The notes beneath the pieces were generated by a model. The model had not been told where the DNA came from. It was given only the letters and a program-made list of their open reading frames with translations, and ran no database searches. DNA of 64,000 nt, taken from positions 98,558-162,557 of the forward strand of contig JAGRKV010000029.1 in the NCBI GenBank assembly GCA_020442165.1, read 5' to 3'. This stretch comes from Hyphomicrobiaceae bacterium (GTDB lineage: Bacteria > Pseudomonadota > Alphaproteobacteria > Rhizobiales > Hyphomicrobiaceae). The position numbers and the translations under genes were made by a program. This document shows, piece by piece, positions 39,461 to 47,473 of this stretch (positions are counted from its first letter, which is position 1; every line of letters begins with the position of its first letter).

Positions 39461-39532
39461 ATGTCCAGAGTCCAGTATGAGGTACAGCACTATGTCACTA
39501 CAGAGCAACACCACCCCCGCCGTCGAAGATAA
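39461..39532 (+). CDS. 23-codon leader ORF overlapping the start of the replication gene
   Basis: ATG 39461 has the best ribosome binding site in this region (AAGGAG at 39446-39451). It encodes 23 residues ending in four arginines and stops at 39532, overlapping the first 55 bases of the replication gene in another frame. The replication gene itself has no good Shine-Dalgarno sequence, so its translation may depend on ribosomes from this leader. Not proven to be translated. Confidence 0.4.
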   Translation: MSRVQYEVQHYVTTEQHHPRRRR

Positions 39533-42500
39533 CACCCTATGGACCAGCGCCGCATGGGTCGCTGGCTCCGCAGCCAACGACGACAGCACCCCGCGCAAGT
39601 TCACAGTCACCTTATCCAGGACCGCGCGTGCCAAGCATTGGCCCCGTCCTATCGAGATGACGCTAGACGAGCTGACAGCCTCACTCGCCAAGCCCCGCAC
39701 CGATGGCAATAAGGATGGGCTATGCGTAATAGGGGGCCAACTGGCAGGTGACCAGCGTAAGGCCCAGGCCGTCGTTCACAGCGATCTTTTGATATACGAC
39801 ATCGACGGCGGGCAGACTCTCGCCGAAGTCGAGAGGATCATCGACGACTCCGGGGTCTATGGGCTGATCTACACGACCTTCTCAAACCTCACGACCAAGA
39901 CGCGCATCCAGGCCGACCACTACGAAACGTGGGCCAAGCGCGCGGGTGAAGCTTTCCCACCCACTTTGGAATCTATGGTTGCGTATTTGCGAGCCCACAA
40001 GAAAGAGCACATTGCGGCTGCGCACCCGATCTTCGATCCCAAGGCGGACCTGGAACGCTTTTATGTTCACGACGAGAACGGTCACGCCTACATCGTCCAC
40101 CACGATCCGATTGAGAAATTCAGGGTCATGCTGCCGCTGGAAGAGCGGCTGGTCATGACGGAACTGGGCATCGGTTCGCGTCGTTCGATCAACGCCTACA
40201 AGTCGATCTACCACGGCGTCGGGCAGGCTCTCGGTCTCAAGTATGACCATTCTTGCGAAGACCCTTCGAGGCTTCACTACTTCCCTTCCGTGCGTAAGGG
40301 GGAAGAGGGCAATTACCAAGCGCGGGTGTGCGGCACCACGGCCAAGCTGCTGAACGTGAAGGACTACCCCCGAGTCGAAGTTAAGGACAAAGAGGTCAAC
40401 AGCCCTCGCGACAAGAAGACCCGTCGTGAAGGTCCACACACTGTCACCGATAAGGACGGCGCAACCATCAACCTCGACAAGCTGCCCCGCGACCTCGACA
40501 TCGAGGGGCTTCTTACCAATTGCCTTGACGACGACATGCTCAAGGAAGACCGCGCTGGCAAAGATGGATTCCATATCACCTGCCCGTTCGAGGACAACCA
40601 CTCTTCCACGGGCGGGCTTGGTACCTTCTGTGCCAACGGCGACGGCGACCGTTCGTGGACGATCTTCTGCTCGCATAACTCGTGCAGCGATCACTCGAAG
40701 CTGCACTATCTGAAAGAGTTCATCCTTCAGGGATTCGTGACGGCGGAGGACCTAAGGGGCGAAGCGGAACCGGAAACAGAAGAGCCGCTGAGTGAAGAGA
40801 TACAAGGGGCCATCGATACAGAGGACTTCGTTCCGCTGCTCGTACAGACCTTCGAGGACTGGCCGCGTTATGAGGCGTATCGCTACGGCGTCGGCAGTGC
40901 GTTAGTCGAACGCGAGCCTATTCGTCTGGCCGCCGCCGATGCGGGACTCACTGCCGAGTATGAGCGCGATCTAGCGTTGTCCCGCGATCTGGTGAAGTCG
41001 AACCTTGCGATAACCACGGCAGGCTATCGGGTCGAACGCGACGGCTCTATCACGGTTACAATGAACAAGGGCAAAGACACTGAGTACGAAGCAGGCGTGT
41101 GCTCGCCGATCATGCTTATCTCAGATGGCTACAACGCAGAGAGACGCGGCGCGTGCGTGATGGTGCGCGTGAAGAATCCGTGGGGACAGTGGACCGACGT
41201 TCTCATTCCACGCGCGGACTTACAGCCGCGCGGTCCTTGGTTGACACCCTTGCTGGACGCAGGGCTGGTGCCAGAAGACCCGAAAAAGCTACTGAGTGTC
41301 GTGCAAGGCGTACGGCCACCGAAGAAAGTTCGACGGTTTGAGCGCAGCGGCTGGCAGGACGGCACAGAGGTCTATGTGCAGCCGTCAGGTGGGACAATTC
41401 CGAGTACCATTGACGGCATGGTCACGTTCACGCCGGAACCAGGTTACGGTGTCGGCGGCTCGAAGGAAGAGCACGACGCCATGCTACACGACCTTACCGG
41501 CAACAGTAACGTCATGTATGGCTTCGCCACGGCACTGTCGGCACCCTACTACGCGCACGCAGGCGGCGCGGTGGAAAGCGGGATCACCAATCAGTTCGAC
41601 GTATCGTCTTCGGGCAAGACCACGATTATGTGCGTGGAAGCATCGGCGGTCGGCAAAGGCGCTCTGGCCAAAAACGGCGGCATCGTCCATGACGCCAACG
41701 GAACGGCGAACGGCATCGTAGCTCTAGCCGAAGCTCACAACGACGCGGTGCTATTCCTGGACGAACAAGGGACCAGCGACGGCGCTAATGCGATGCAGAC
41801 GACATACGCCCTCGCGAATGGGTCAGGACGCCAGAGGTCGAAACAGGACGGAACAGCTCGCAGGGCTAAAACCTTTCGCGTCACTGTCCTACAGACAAGC
41901 GAGGTAGATACGCGGACCACGGCGACGGACGGCGGCAAGGGTAAGTATAGGGCGGGCATGTCAGTACGTGCCCTTGACATCCCTACAGCTACAGGGTCGC
42001 CGTTTGGAACGTTCGATAGAGTGCCGGACCGCTTCAATGGCAACGCCGCAGCGTTTGCAAAGCACATCAAACGGACGGCGGCCAAACACTACGGCTGGCA
42101 TAACGTCGCGATGATTGAGCGCTTCCAGGCGGACCCTGAAGGCTTCATGGCGTCCGTCAGGGAAGCCGCTGCGACGGTGCGGGCTCAACTACCAAACGCG
42201 GACTCTGATGCGCAGTCGGGCCGCGTCGCCGATAAGGTGGCGTTCGTTACCGGGGTCGGCATCGTGTCGGGTATCTGGTCCGTCGAAGACATGACCGCAG
42301 CCGGGGTGTCGGTTTGGAATCGCTGGTTCGAGCGGCGCGGCGGCAAGGGCTCGTCGGAGGGCATCGAGGGTGAGCGGGCATTCTCGTCCTACTTGGCGAC
42401 AAGGCCCGGTGACTTCGACATTCTGGGGACGCCGATCAGCTTCAACCGCGTGGGGGTACGCACGACCGACGCAAATGGCCATGGACTGTATTGGATCGCC

Positions 42501-42764
42501 TCTGATGATGCGTTCGTGAGGCTGGTCGGGGATCAGGCCGAGCGTGTCCCGGCATTCGTCCAGCGCCTAAAAGATGGCCTGTCGGAAGACTGGGAACTGC
42601 ACCGGGGTAAAAGCCACGACAAGCGCGACGCACCCAAGGGCTGTAGGCTGCCGAAGCGCGTCTACTGCATCCGATCAAAACGGCCTGAAAACGAGTTGGA
42701 CATCGACTCGGAAGGGCCGGAAGAGTGCCCGCCAGCGTCCCGCGAGGCCACAAAGCGGGGCTAA
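39477..42764 (+). CDS. Replication protein: AEP primase-like N-terminus, zinc motif and DUF927 ATPase
   Basis: A 1,095-residue protein. Residues about 95-230 look like an archaeo-eukaryotic primase core: LLIYDIDGG (Asp108, Asp110), GLIYTTFSN, and KFRVMLPLEERL (Arg216). Residues 365-410 hold a zinc-like C369PFEDNH375 ... C398SHNSC403 pattern. Residues about 510-815 are DUF927, an AAA/helicase-type domain with Walker A SSSGKTT (Lys714) and Walker B VLFLDEQG (Asp762, Glu763), and the conserved TANGIVALAEAHND and YALANGSG segments. Primase plus helicase in one chain parallels the alpha protein of satellite phage P4, so it probably starts element replication at the adjacent palindrome. ATG 39492 is an alternative start. 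Confidence 0.85.
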   Translation: MRYSTMSLQSNTTPAVEDNTLWTSAAWVAGSAANDDSTPRKFTVTLSRTARAKHWPRPIEMTLDELTASLAKPRTDGNKDGLCVIGGQLAGDQRKAQAVVHSDLLIYDIDGGQTLAEVERIIDDSGVYGLIYTTFSNLTTKTRIQADHYETWAKRAGEAFPPTLESMVAYLRAHKKEHIAAAHPIFDPKADLERFYVHDENGHAYIVHHDPIEKFRVMLPLEERLVMTELGIGSRRSINAYKSIYHGVGQALGLKYDHSCEDPSRLHYFPSVRKGEEGNYQARVCGTTAKLLNVKDYPRVEVKDKEVNSPRDKKTRREGPHTVTDKDGATINLDKLPRDLDIEGLLTNCLDDDMLKEDRAGKDGFHITCPFEDNHSSTGGLGTFCANGDGDRSWTIFCSHNSCSDHSKLHYLKEFILQGFVTAEDLRGEAEPETEEPLSEEIQGAIDTEDFVPLLVQTFEDWPRYEAYRYGVGSALVEREPIRLAAADAGLTAEYERDLALSRDLVKSNLAITTAGYRVERDGSITVTMNKGKDTEYEAGVCSPIMLISDGYNAERRGACVMVRVKNPWGQWTDVLIPRADLQPRGPWLTPLLDAGLVPEDPKKLLSVVQGVRPPKKVRRFERSGWQDGTEVYVQPSGGTIPSTIDGMVTFTPEPGYGVGGSKEEHDAMLHDLTGNSNVMYGFATALSAPYYAHAGGAVESGITNQFDVSSSGKTTIMCVEASAVGKGALAKNGGIVHDANGTANGIVALAEAHNDAVLFLDEQGTSDGANAMQTTYALANGSGRQRSKQDGTARRAKTFRVTVLQTSEVDTRTTATDGGKGKYRAGMSVRALDIPTATGSPFGTFDRVPDRFNGNAAAFAKHIKRTAAKHYGWHNVAMIERFQADPEGFMASVREAAATVRAQLPNADSDAQSGRVADKVAFVTGVGIVSGIWSVEDMTAAGVSVWNRWFERRGGKGSSEGIEGERAFSSYLATRPGDFDILGTPISFNRVGVRTTDANGHGLYWIASDDAFVRLVGDQAERVPAFVQRLKDGLSEDWELHRGKSHDKRDAPKGCRLPKRVYCIRSKRPENELDIDSEGPEECPPASREATKRG

Positions 42765-43135
42765 CCCCACTACCTACCCCAGTACTACCCCACTCGTTTT
42801 GTGACGAGTGGGGTAGCAATTTTCTAAATATATATAAACAGTTTCAATCGCTTATTTATTCCGATAACGGAGCTACCCCACTACCCCACCAAAATCGCCG
42901 AATAGAGATGTAAAACGAAATCTATCGAGAAACAGGGGACAGAAATACGACAGATTGTCATGTTTCTGTCCCCTATTTTTATCTCTATACTGACTATTTC
43001 GCATTTACATATCTCTTCTAGAAAATAAGTGGGGTAGTGGGGTAGCACCTCTAAAACGGCGTATTTCCGGTCTTTTTCCGTCCCCACTGCCCTGGGGACG
43101 GAGTGGGGTCGGTGGGGGCGGCAAGTGGGGACGGC
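42762..43135. other. Candidate replication origin: nested palindrome with CTACCCCAC units
   Basis: CTACCCCACT-like units recur in both orientations near 42768, 42785, 42805, 42873, 42881, 43029 and 43037, with weaker copies to 43131. Three inverted pairs share one centre near 42,957: an 18 bp perfect pair (42872-42889 / 43029-43046), an imperfect AGAGAT..GTAAA..CGAAAT pair (about 42904-42922 / 42999-43019), and a 12 bp perfect pair AGGGGACAGAAA / TTTCTGTCCCCT (42934-42945 / 42963-42974). The interior is AT-rich. Placement right behind the primase/helicase gene supports an origin; the innermost pair followed by ATTTTT could also terminate transcription. Confidence 0.6.
42785..42816 (+). terminator. 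Hairpin just after the replication gene
   Basis: CTACCCCACTCG (42785-42796) pairs perfectly with CGAGTGGGGTAG (42805-42816), 8 nt loop, then CAATTTTCTAAATATATAT. It may terminate the replication-gene transcript and it carries one unit of the repeated CTACCCCACT motif in each arm, so it may belong to the origin. Confidence 0.6.
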
Positions 43136-43262
43136 CAAGCGACCATGCGGCTCCACGGATACACTGTCTCCATCTAACCGCAGGACCAACAGTCAGGCGG
43201 CCAGTCGATCCGTTTGCTAGCCGGGCCTACGAGGGGGCGACACTTTCCACTCCGAACAAAGA

Positions 43263-43310
43263 AAGAACTTGCGCGCAGTTCTTCCGTGGTATGCTTTCGT
43301 TAACAAAGCC
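43263..43310 (+). promoter_or_regulatory. Palindrome and probable promoter ahead of the GIY-YIG/TIR pair
   Basis: AAGAACT-N7-AGTTCTT (43263-43283) is a perfect 7 bp inverted repeat overlapping a possible -35 (TTGCGC, 43269-43274); TATGCT follows at 43290-43295 and a CGTTAAC box ends near 43305. The spacing (15 bp) is short, so promoter assignment is tentative. Confidence 0.35.
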
Positions 43311-43328
43311 GATTCGGGACCTACGATC

Positions 43329-43763
43329 ATGCGCGAAAATCCAACGATGTGGTGCTCCGGGGTGATCTTCTCAGTACTTGGCCTGGAAGACCTTGAGACT
43401 TACCGGTGTAGCGCCGTCTATCTGTTCTGCCGCCGCGAATACGACGGCTCACGCACGATCCTCTACATCGGAGAAGCGGAAGACGTTGGCTCGCGTATGG
43501 CGCACCATGAAAAGCTATCTGCCGCTCTCGCTCTCGGAATGAACGAATTCCACGTTCATCTGCTGGCCAGAACGAAGGCGGCCCGCCTCGAAGTCGAGAC
43601 GCACTTGCGTCATCGCTACCCCACGCCGCTGAATGACCAAGTGCCGAGCCTTCAGGCGCTCGGATGGTTGAACGCGCTCGCTCCCCCGCCGCCGACGAAC
43701 GCCTTGTTGGGTGCACTGTCACCTCAGCCGCCGACGAATGCGCTGTCACCGTTCATGAGGTGA
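43329..43763 (+). CDS. GIY-YIG-like nuclease-domain protein
   Basis: 144 residues from ATG 43329. The GIY-YIG fold is indicated by SAVYLFCRREYDGS...ILYIGEAEDVGSRMAHH: AVY31 for the GIY element, LYIG at 45-48, conserved Arg56, His60, and Glu88/Glu90 in RLEVETHL as metal ligand. The C-terminal 35 residues are Pro-rich with PPTNAL occurring twice. Stand-alone GIY-YIG domains cut DNA or RNA or have lost activity. It is 30 bp upstream of the TIR gene on the same strand, so both are probably expressed together. Confidence 0.7.
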   Translation: MRENPTMWCSGVIFSVLGLEDLETYRCSAVYLFCRREYDGSRTILYIGEAEDVGSRMAHHEKLSAALALGMNEFHVHLLARTKAARLEVETHLRHRYPTPLNDQVPSLQALGWLNALAPPPPTNALLGALSPQPPTNALSPFMR

Positions 43764-43793
43764 TCGCTGACCCCAAACATCTCCGAGGACCAT

Positions 43794-44519
43794 ATGGCTA
43801 GATGCACCGCACCTTCACGAGGTCACCGTTCAGCGAGCGCCGCAGCGAACTGCCCAGCCTGTAGAACACGCTATGGTCGCTACGGCGGTTACAGCAGCTA
43901 TGAGTCATACCCCTCACCTTCCTACTCATCATCGTCAGGAAGTGGTGGGAGCGTCCGTAGCAGCAGCGGCGGCAGTGTAAGACCGCACTGGTCCCCTGCT
44001 GGTTCGGCAGCGTCGTACACGCCCGCTGAAGTACGGGCACTTACGCCGGTTCGTGAGAGTGTCGAGAAACGCGCACCCCGCCCTGATATTCGGGACGTTT
44101 TCCTCTGCCATGCTTGGGACGACCGGCAGGGCGCTGCTAAGGAGCTTCACGATCTGCTTGAATCACGCGGTGTCACGGTCTGGTTCAGCGAGAAAGACGT
44201 AGCGCTAGGCTCCCAGTTGCTACGCGAAATCGACAAGGGGCTTGCGAAGTCGCGGGTCGGAATCGTACTAGTCACCCCGTCGCTCCTCAGGCGTATAGAG
44301 GGCGAGGGAATCGCCGAAAAAGAACTGTCTGCCTTGCTAGCGCGAGACTTACTTGTCCCCATCGTACATGGCACTACGTACGATGCTCTTCGCGATGTCA
44401 GTCCCCTGCTTGGCTCTCGTAGCGGTCTCGATACCGCGGAAAATCCGATGGCAGTTGTCGCGACCAAACTCGCTGAACTGGTATCGATCACGGTTCCTAG
44501 TCTTCGCGCGACCGGATAA
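43794..44519 (+). CDS. TIR-domain protein with N-terminal zinc-knuckle and Ser/Tyr/Gly linker
   Basis: 241 residues. N-terminus C4...H11...C20PAC23 looks like a small zinc site; residues 27-75 are a Tyr/Ser/Gly low-complexity linker; residues about 98-235 are a TIR domain (DVFLCHAWDDR, GVTVWFSEKDVALGSQL, VGIVLVTPSLL, and Glu177 in AEKELSALL at the place of the catalytic glutamate of NAD-cleaving TIRs). Bacterial TIR proteins commonly make signalling nucleotides or deplete NAD+ during phage attack. With the GIY-YIG gene it forms a two-gene module in a mobile element. Defence function is inferred. Confidence 0.88.
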   Translation: MARCTAPSRGHRSASAAANCPACRTRYGRYGGYSSYESYPSPSYSSSSGSGGSVRSSSGGSVRPHWSPAGSAASYTPAEVRALTPVRESVEKRAPRPDIRDVFLCHAWDDRQGAAKELHDLLESRGVTVWFSEKDVALGSQLLREIDKGLAKSRVGIVLVTPSLLRRIEGEGIAEKELSALLARDLLVPIVHGTTYDALRDVSPLLGSRSGLDTAENPMAVVATKLAELVSITVPSLRATG

Positions 44520-44783
44520 GCCACCAACGACCAGACGGAAACGGTTCCACGGCAGGCGCGACCTCGTCTTTGGGCCCCAACCAGTTCCCGACCAGGTGGG
44601 TCGCTGGGCACACCCCTCACCGGTCCGCCGAGCCAACGACTGGCGATCCACTACTTCGCCGCCCTCGCCTTGCCGATGGCAGTCGGTCAACTGAGACCGG
44701 CTTGCCCAAGACGTTAACGGAGCTTGTCTCTACAGGCTATGCTCTGCTAATATTTTTTATGTCTGTTTGCGGGAGCTCGCCCC

Positions 44784-45230
44784 TTGTCTACGTATAGAGC
44801 TAGAGTGATCTTTGCACTTATTGCGGCGGATGTAATACTCGCATCCTTCGCACCGAATTCAGCGCGAGGCTTAGATTTTCCAGCGCTCACGTGCAGTGAC
44901 CGCGATGGCAAAAGGTTTTGCAGGGTTGCCGGTCAGGCGAATTGCCCACGGAGGAGCTTTGTCGAGACGATTATCATTGGTGGGATCGATCCTAGGGTTT
45001 TCTTGGACGAGGGCGTAAGATTGGAATGGACTTCTCCATGGAAGGCCCCGGCAGGTCTGAAGTTTGTTCCGGCGACGGCAACATACTACGTTACAGAGCA
45101 TCACAAAGAACACGGCATGCAGGCAGCCGCGAACGAACAGTATCTATTCTGTTCTTGGCGATGCAAAGCAACCAGGCGTCACGATGCTTTTGTCTATGGT
45201 TATTGCGAGGTCGAGGCAGTCCCAAAATAA
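44784..45230 (+). CDS. Small secreted cysteine-containing protein, unknown
   Basis: 148 residues from TTG 44784 (GGGAG at 44770), or GTG near 44805. A signal peptide is likely (VIFALIAADVILASFAPNSARG), then a mature part with six cysteines (LTCSD, KRFCRV, ANCPRR, LFCSWRC, YGYCEV) that could form disulfides. No family recognised. A GTTAACGG box at 44713-44720 lies in the upstream region. Confidence 0.55.
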   Translation: MSTYRARVIFALIAADVILASFAPNSARGLDFPALTCSDRDGKRFCRVAGQANCPRRSFVETIIIGGIDPRVFLDEGVRLEWTSPWKAPAGLKFVPATATYYVTEHHKEHGMQAAANEQYLFCSWRCKATRRHDAFVYGYCEVEAVPK

Positions 45231-45429
45231 GTTAGCCGAACGCCCCACATTGAAGTTTCCGTCGTTATGCGGCGGAGTCGGTCTGTCTATCCCTCCCGCA
45301 GCCTACCGTTTGGCAAGGCTTGTGTCGCCGGAGCGTTAGCGGGAACACATGGCCCTTCGCGTCACAACCGACCCGCCCATTAAAGCGGTCCGCACAGCCC
45401 GTCCCAAGGCATAATTTAACATTTGGCGG

Positions 45430-46269
45430 ATGATCCTAGCCAACGCCCTCACCCACCTACGACCAAACCAAAGCCTCCGCGCCTTCTCAGCCCGCGTCGG
45501 CGTTGATCGCCGGTCGCTGGCCGCACTGGAAGCAGGCAACGGAACCCTCGAAACCGTCAACCGGGTGGCCGCTGCCTTGGACTTGTACCTATTCCCGCAC
45601 CCTCGTTACCTTCGAAACAAGCGCCGCCACCTCGGCCTTGGTCTGCGTTCTATGCCCGTAGACAAACGCACCTTGCAGGCGTTGGAGTCCACTGGATCAG
45701 CGCGGGTGGAAAGCTACGAGGCTGTCTGTGCAGCTCTCGACGAGCGCCCCGAACTGCGACCCGTAACGGTGCCATGGTACACACCAAAGCCCTTGTTAGA
45801 CGCGATGCTGACCGGCTTGGGCATCGATCAGTTTGATCTTGATCCGGCCAGCCCAGCGCCACCCACGGTGCCCACCGCAGCGTACTACACCGAACAAGAT
45901 GGCGGGCTTTGGCTCCCCTGGGAGGGTCGAACGGTTTATTGCAACCCGCCTTATTCCGAAATGATCCCCTGGACACTGAAGGCGCTAGCGGAGGTCGCGA
46001 CGGGCCGAGCCGAACGGCTGCTATTCCTGATCCCCTATCGTCCCGAAACGCGCACCCACCGATGGTTGCTTGAGGCCGATTCCCGTTTTCTGATTCTGGA
46101 CAAACGAGTGACGTTCGGTGGTCGCAAGTACCATTTGGATTCGGCAAGCGCTTTGGTCTGCTTCGGTCTCACGGATACTGAGTTTCGATCCCTCGCAGCG
46201 ACCTTGCCCCCATGCCACGAGCTTTCGATGTCGCGTGTGACAACCATGGACCAAGAGGCCGTCATCTAG
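45430..46269 (+). CDS. Phage-type DNA adenine methyltransferase with HTH-like N-terminus
   Basis: 279 residues. Residues 1-58 resemble an XRE helix-turn-helix (LRAFSARVGVDRRSLAALEAG), and 60-108 look like a second, degenerate copy (LGLGLRSMPVDKRTLQALES). Residues 113-270 are a DNA N6-adenine methyltransferase of the phage type: WYTPKPLLDAM, FDLDPAS for SAM, and the catalytic CNPPYSEM (Asn172-Pro-Pro-Tyr175). No restriction enzyme is adjacent. It may mark element DNA or act as a methylating regulator. Confidence 0.8.
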   Translation: MILANALTHLRPNQSLRAFSARVGVDRRSLAALEAGNGTLETVNRVAAALDLYLFPHPRYLRNKRRHLGLGLRSMPVDKRTLQALESTGSARVESYEAVCAALDERPELRPVTVPWYTPKPLLDAMLTGLGIDQFDLDPASPAPPTVPTAAYYTEQDGGLWLPWEGRTVYCNPPYSEMIPWTLKALAEVATGRAERLLFLIPYRPETRTHRWLLEADSRFLILDKRVTFGGRKYHLDSASALVCFGLTDTEFRSLAATLPPCHELSMSRVTTMDQEAVI

Positions 46270-46511
46270 GCCCGTAGTGGTACATGGTTGACCCACCTCA
46301 CCTAAATCCCACATTTTTATTACGGAATTTACCTAACACCTCTTGCCGACCCACAGAGGCGGTTCGCTTTTTAGTAATCTACACCCGTAGTACCGTATGT
46401 ATTGGAATAATGTTCCATTTTAGCACACAATATTGGTATAATATCGCTCCAGCGCCTTATCCCTATCAATCCGTAAGGCTTAAGCCTTGAAGTTCTCTAT
46501 TTGATCACTAT
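46270..46511. promoter_or_regulatory. AT-rich promoter region of the five-gene regulatory operon
   Basis: A consensus -10 TATAAT with TGG extension (46437-46442) and a possible -35 TTCCAT (46413-46418) 18 bp upstream. GGAA-TAATG-TTCC (46404-46416) and CAATATTG (46429-46436) are short palindromes around these elements, possible operators. Confidence 0.55.
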
Positions 46512-47111
46512 ATGTTGATGATGTGTACCCATAGACCAACTAGAGGCGCTGAATCCCCTGTGTCGTCTGACGACATGGGGGACTTGGCGCGTGCAATGGG
46601 TATCGACCCCTCCACCTTGCCCGATCCCAACGCGCCGTCACCATCACGAGACCGCTACGAGGAGACGGCATCAGAGTACCTTGATCGCATTATCACGGAG
46701 CACGATGCGCGTGATCTGACCGACGCGGAGGCCACGCTACTGATCAGCGCGATATGGGTCCAGCCGCGTGCGTCTACGACCATCGATAAGGCGCGCGGCA
46801 TCTGGCGCATGGTGACGTTTATGCGTCGATACAAAATCCCCCTGAGATCGTTGCCTGAGACGATCATGCCGCCGTGGACTCATCGCACGGGCTCGTCATC
46901 AACGGTCCACAGGTGGGCACACGCAGGCTTCTGGAGCCGAGCACAGGCCGTCTTGTCCCCACTACCATATAGCGAGTGGTCGCAAGAGCGCCGTGACGAG
47001 CTGGCTGATCTTGTCGAGTGGGAGACGACGCTTCGCGCAAGCGCGGAGAAGCGTAAGGCCAAACGGATTCACGACATCGCCCTCAGGGCACAAGTATGGA
47101 GTAGACGATGA
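46512..47111 (+). CDS. Hypothetical protein, first gene of the regulatory operon
   Basis: 199 residues from ATG 46512; ATG 46575 (MGDLARAMGIDPSTLPDPNA) is a likely alternative. Helical and charged, with DLTDAEATLLISAIWVQPRA in the middle and a basic C-terminus. No domain recognised. It overlaps the next gene by ATGA. Confidence 0.65.
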   Translation: MLMMCTHRPTRGAESPVSSDDMGDLARAMGIDPSTLPDPNAPSPSRDRYEETASEYLDRIITEHDARDLTDAEATLLISAIWVQPRASTTIDKARGIWRMVTFMRRYKIPLRSLPETIMPPWTHRTGSSSTVHRWAHAGFWSRAQAVLSPLPYSEWSQERRDELADLVEWETTLRASAEKRKAKRIHDIALRAQVWSRR

Positions 47112-47473
47112 CACTGACGGACTATGAGCGATCAGAGCTTAAGAGAGCCATCATGATCGATGGTTGGGACGAGTGGACCAAGCTCGGTCTAACCCGATCC
47201 CAGATCAGCGACATCGCCGATAGGCTCACGTCCACCGGCAAATTCATGCTCACAGCGCATGGCGAAATTGTCGGCGACGACGTAGCCCTGGCTATCGACG
47301 ACCTCAAGTCCAACAAGGCCAACGCGCACTTGTTTCGACGGGCGGATGAGCCCGCTGACGAGCCACGTAAGACCGTCCCCGACGCGATACAGTCGCTGTC
47401 GGCAAAGGATCGTCTACGTCTGGCCAACGATCAGATGTTCGCCGACCTTGCACGACAAGGGCGCAAGCCGTGA
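47108..47473 (+). CDS. Hypothetical protein, second gene of the operon
   Basis: 121 residues, mostly helical (LTDYERSELKRAIMIDGWDE at the start, SLSAKDRLRLANDQMFADLA near the end). The central GLTRSQISDIADRLTSTGKF could be HTH-like but is not decisive. Coupled to both neighbours by overlapping start and stop codons. Confidence 0.65.
   Translation: MTLTDYERSELKRAIMIDGWDEWTKLGLTRSQISDIADRLTSTGKFMLTAHGEIVGDDVALAIDDLKSNKANAHLFRRADEPADEPRKTVPDAIQSLSAKDRLRLANDQMFADLARQGRKP

Noticed and set aside
42904..43019. CRISPR array near the CTACCCCAC repeats
   Set aside because: Repeats are short, unevenly spaced and in both orientations around one palindromic centre; no cas genes are present.
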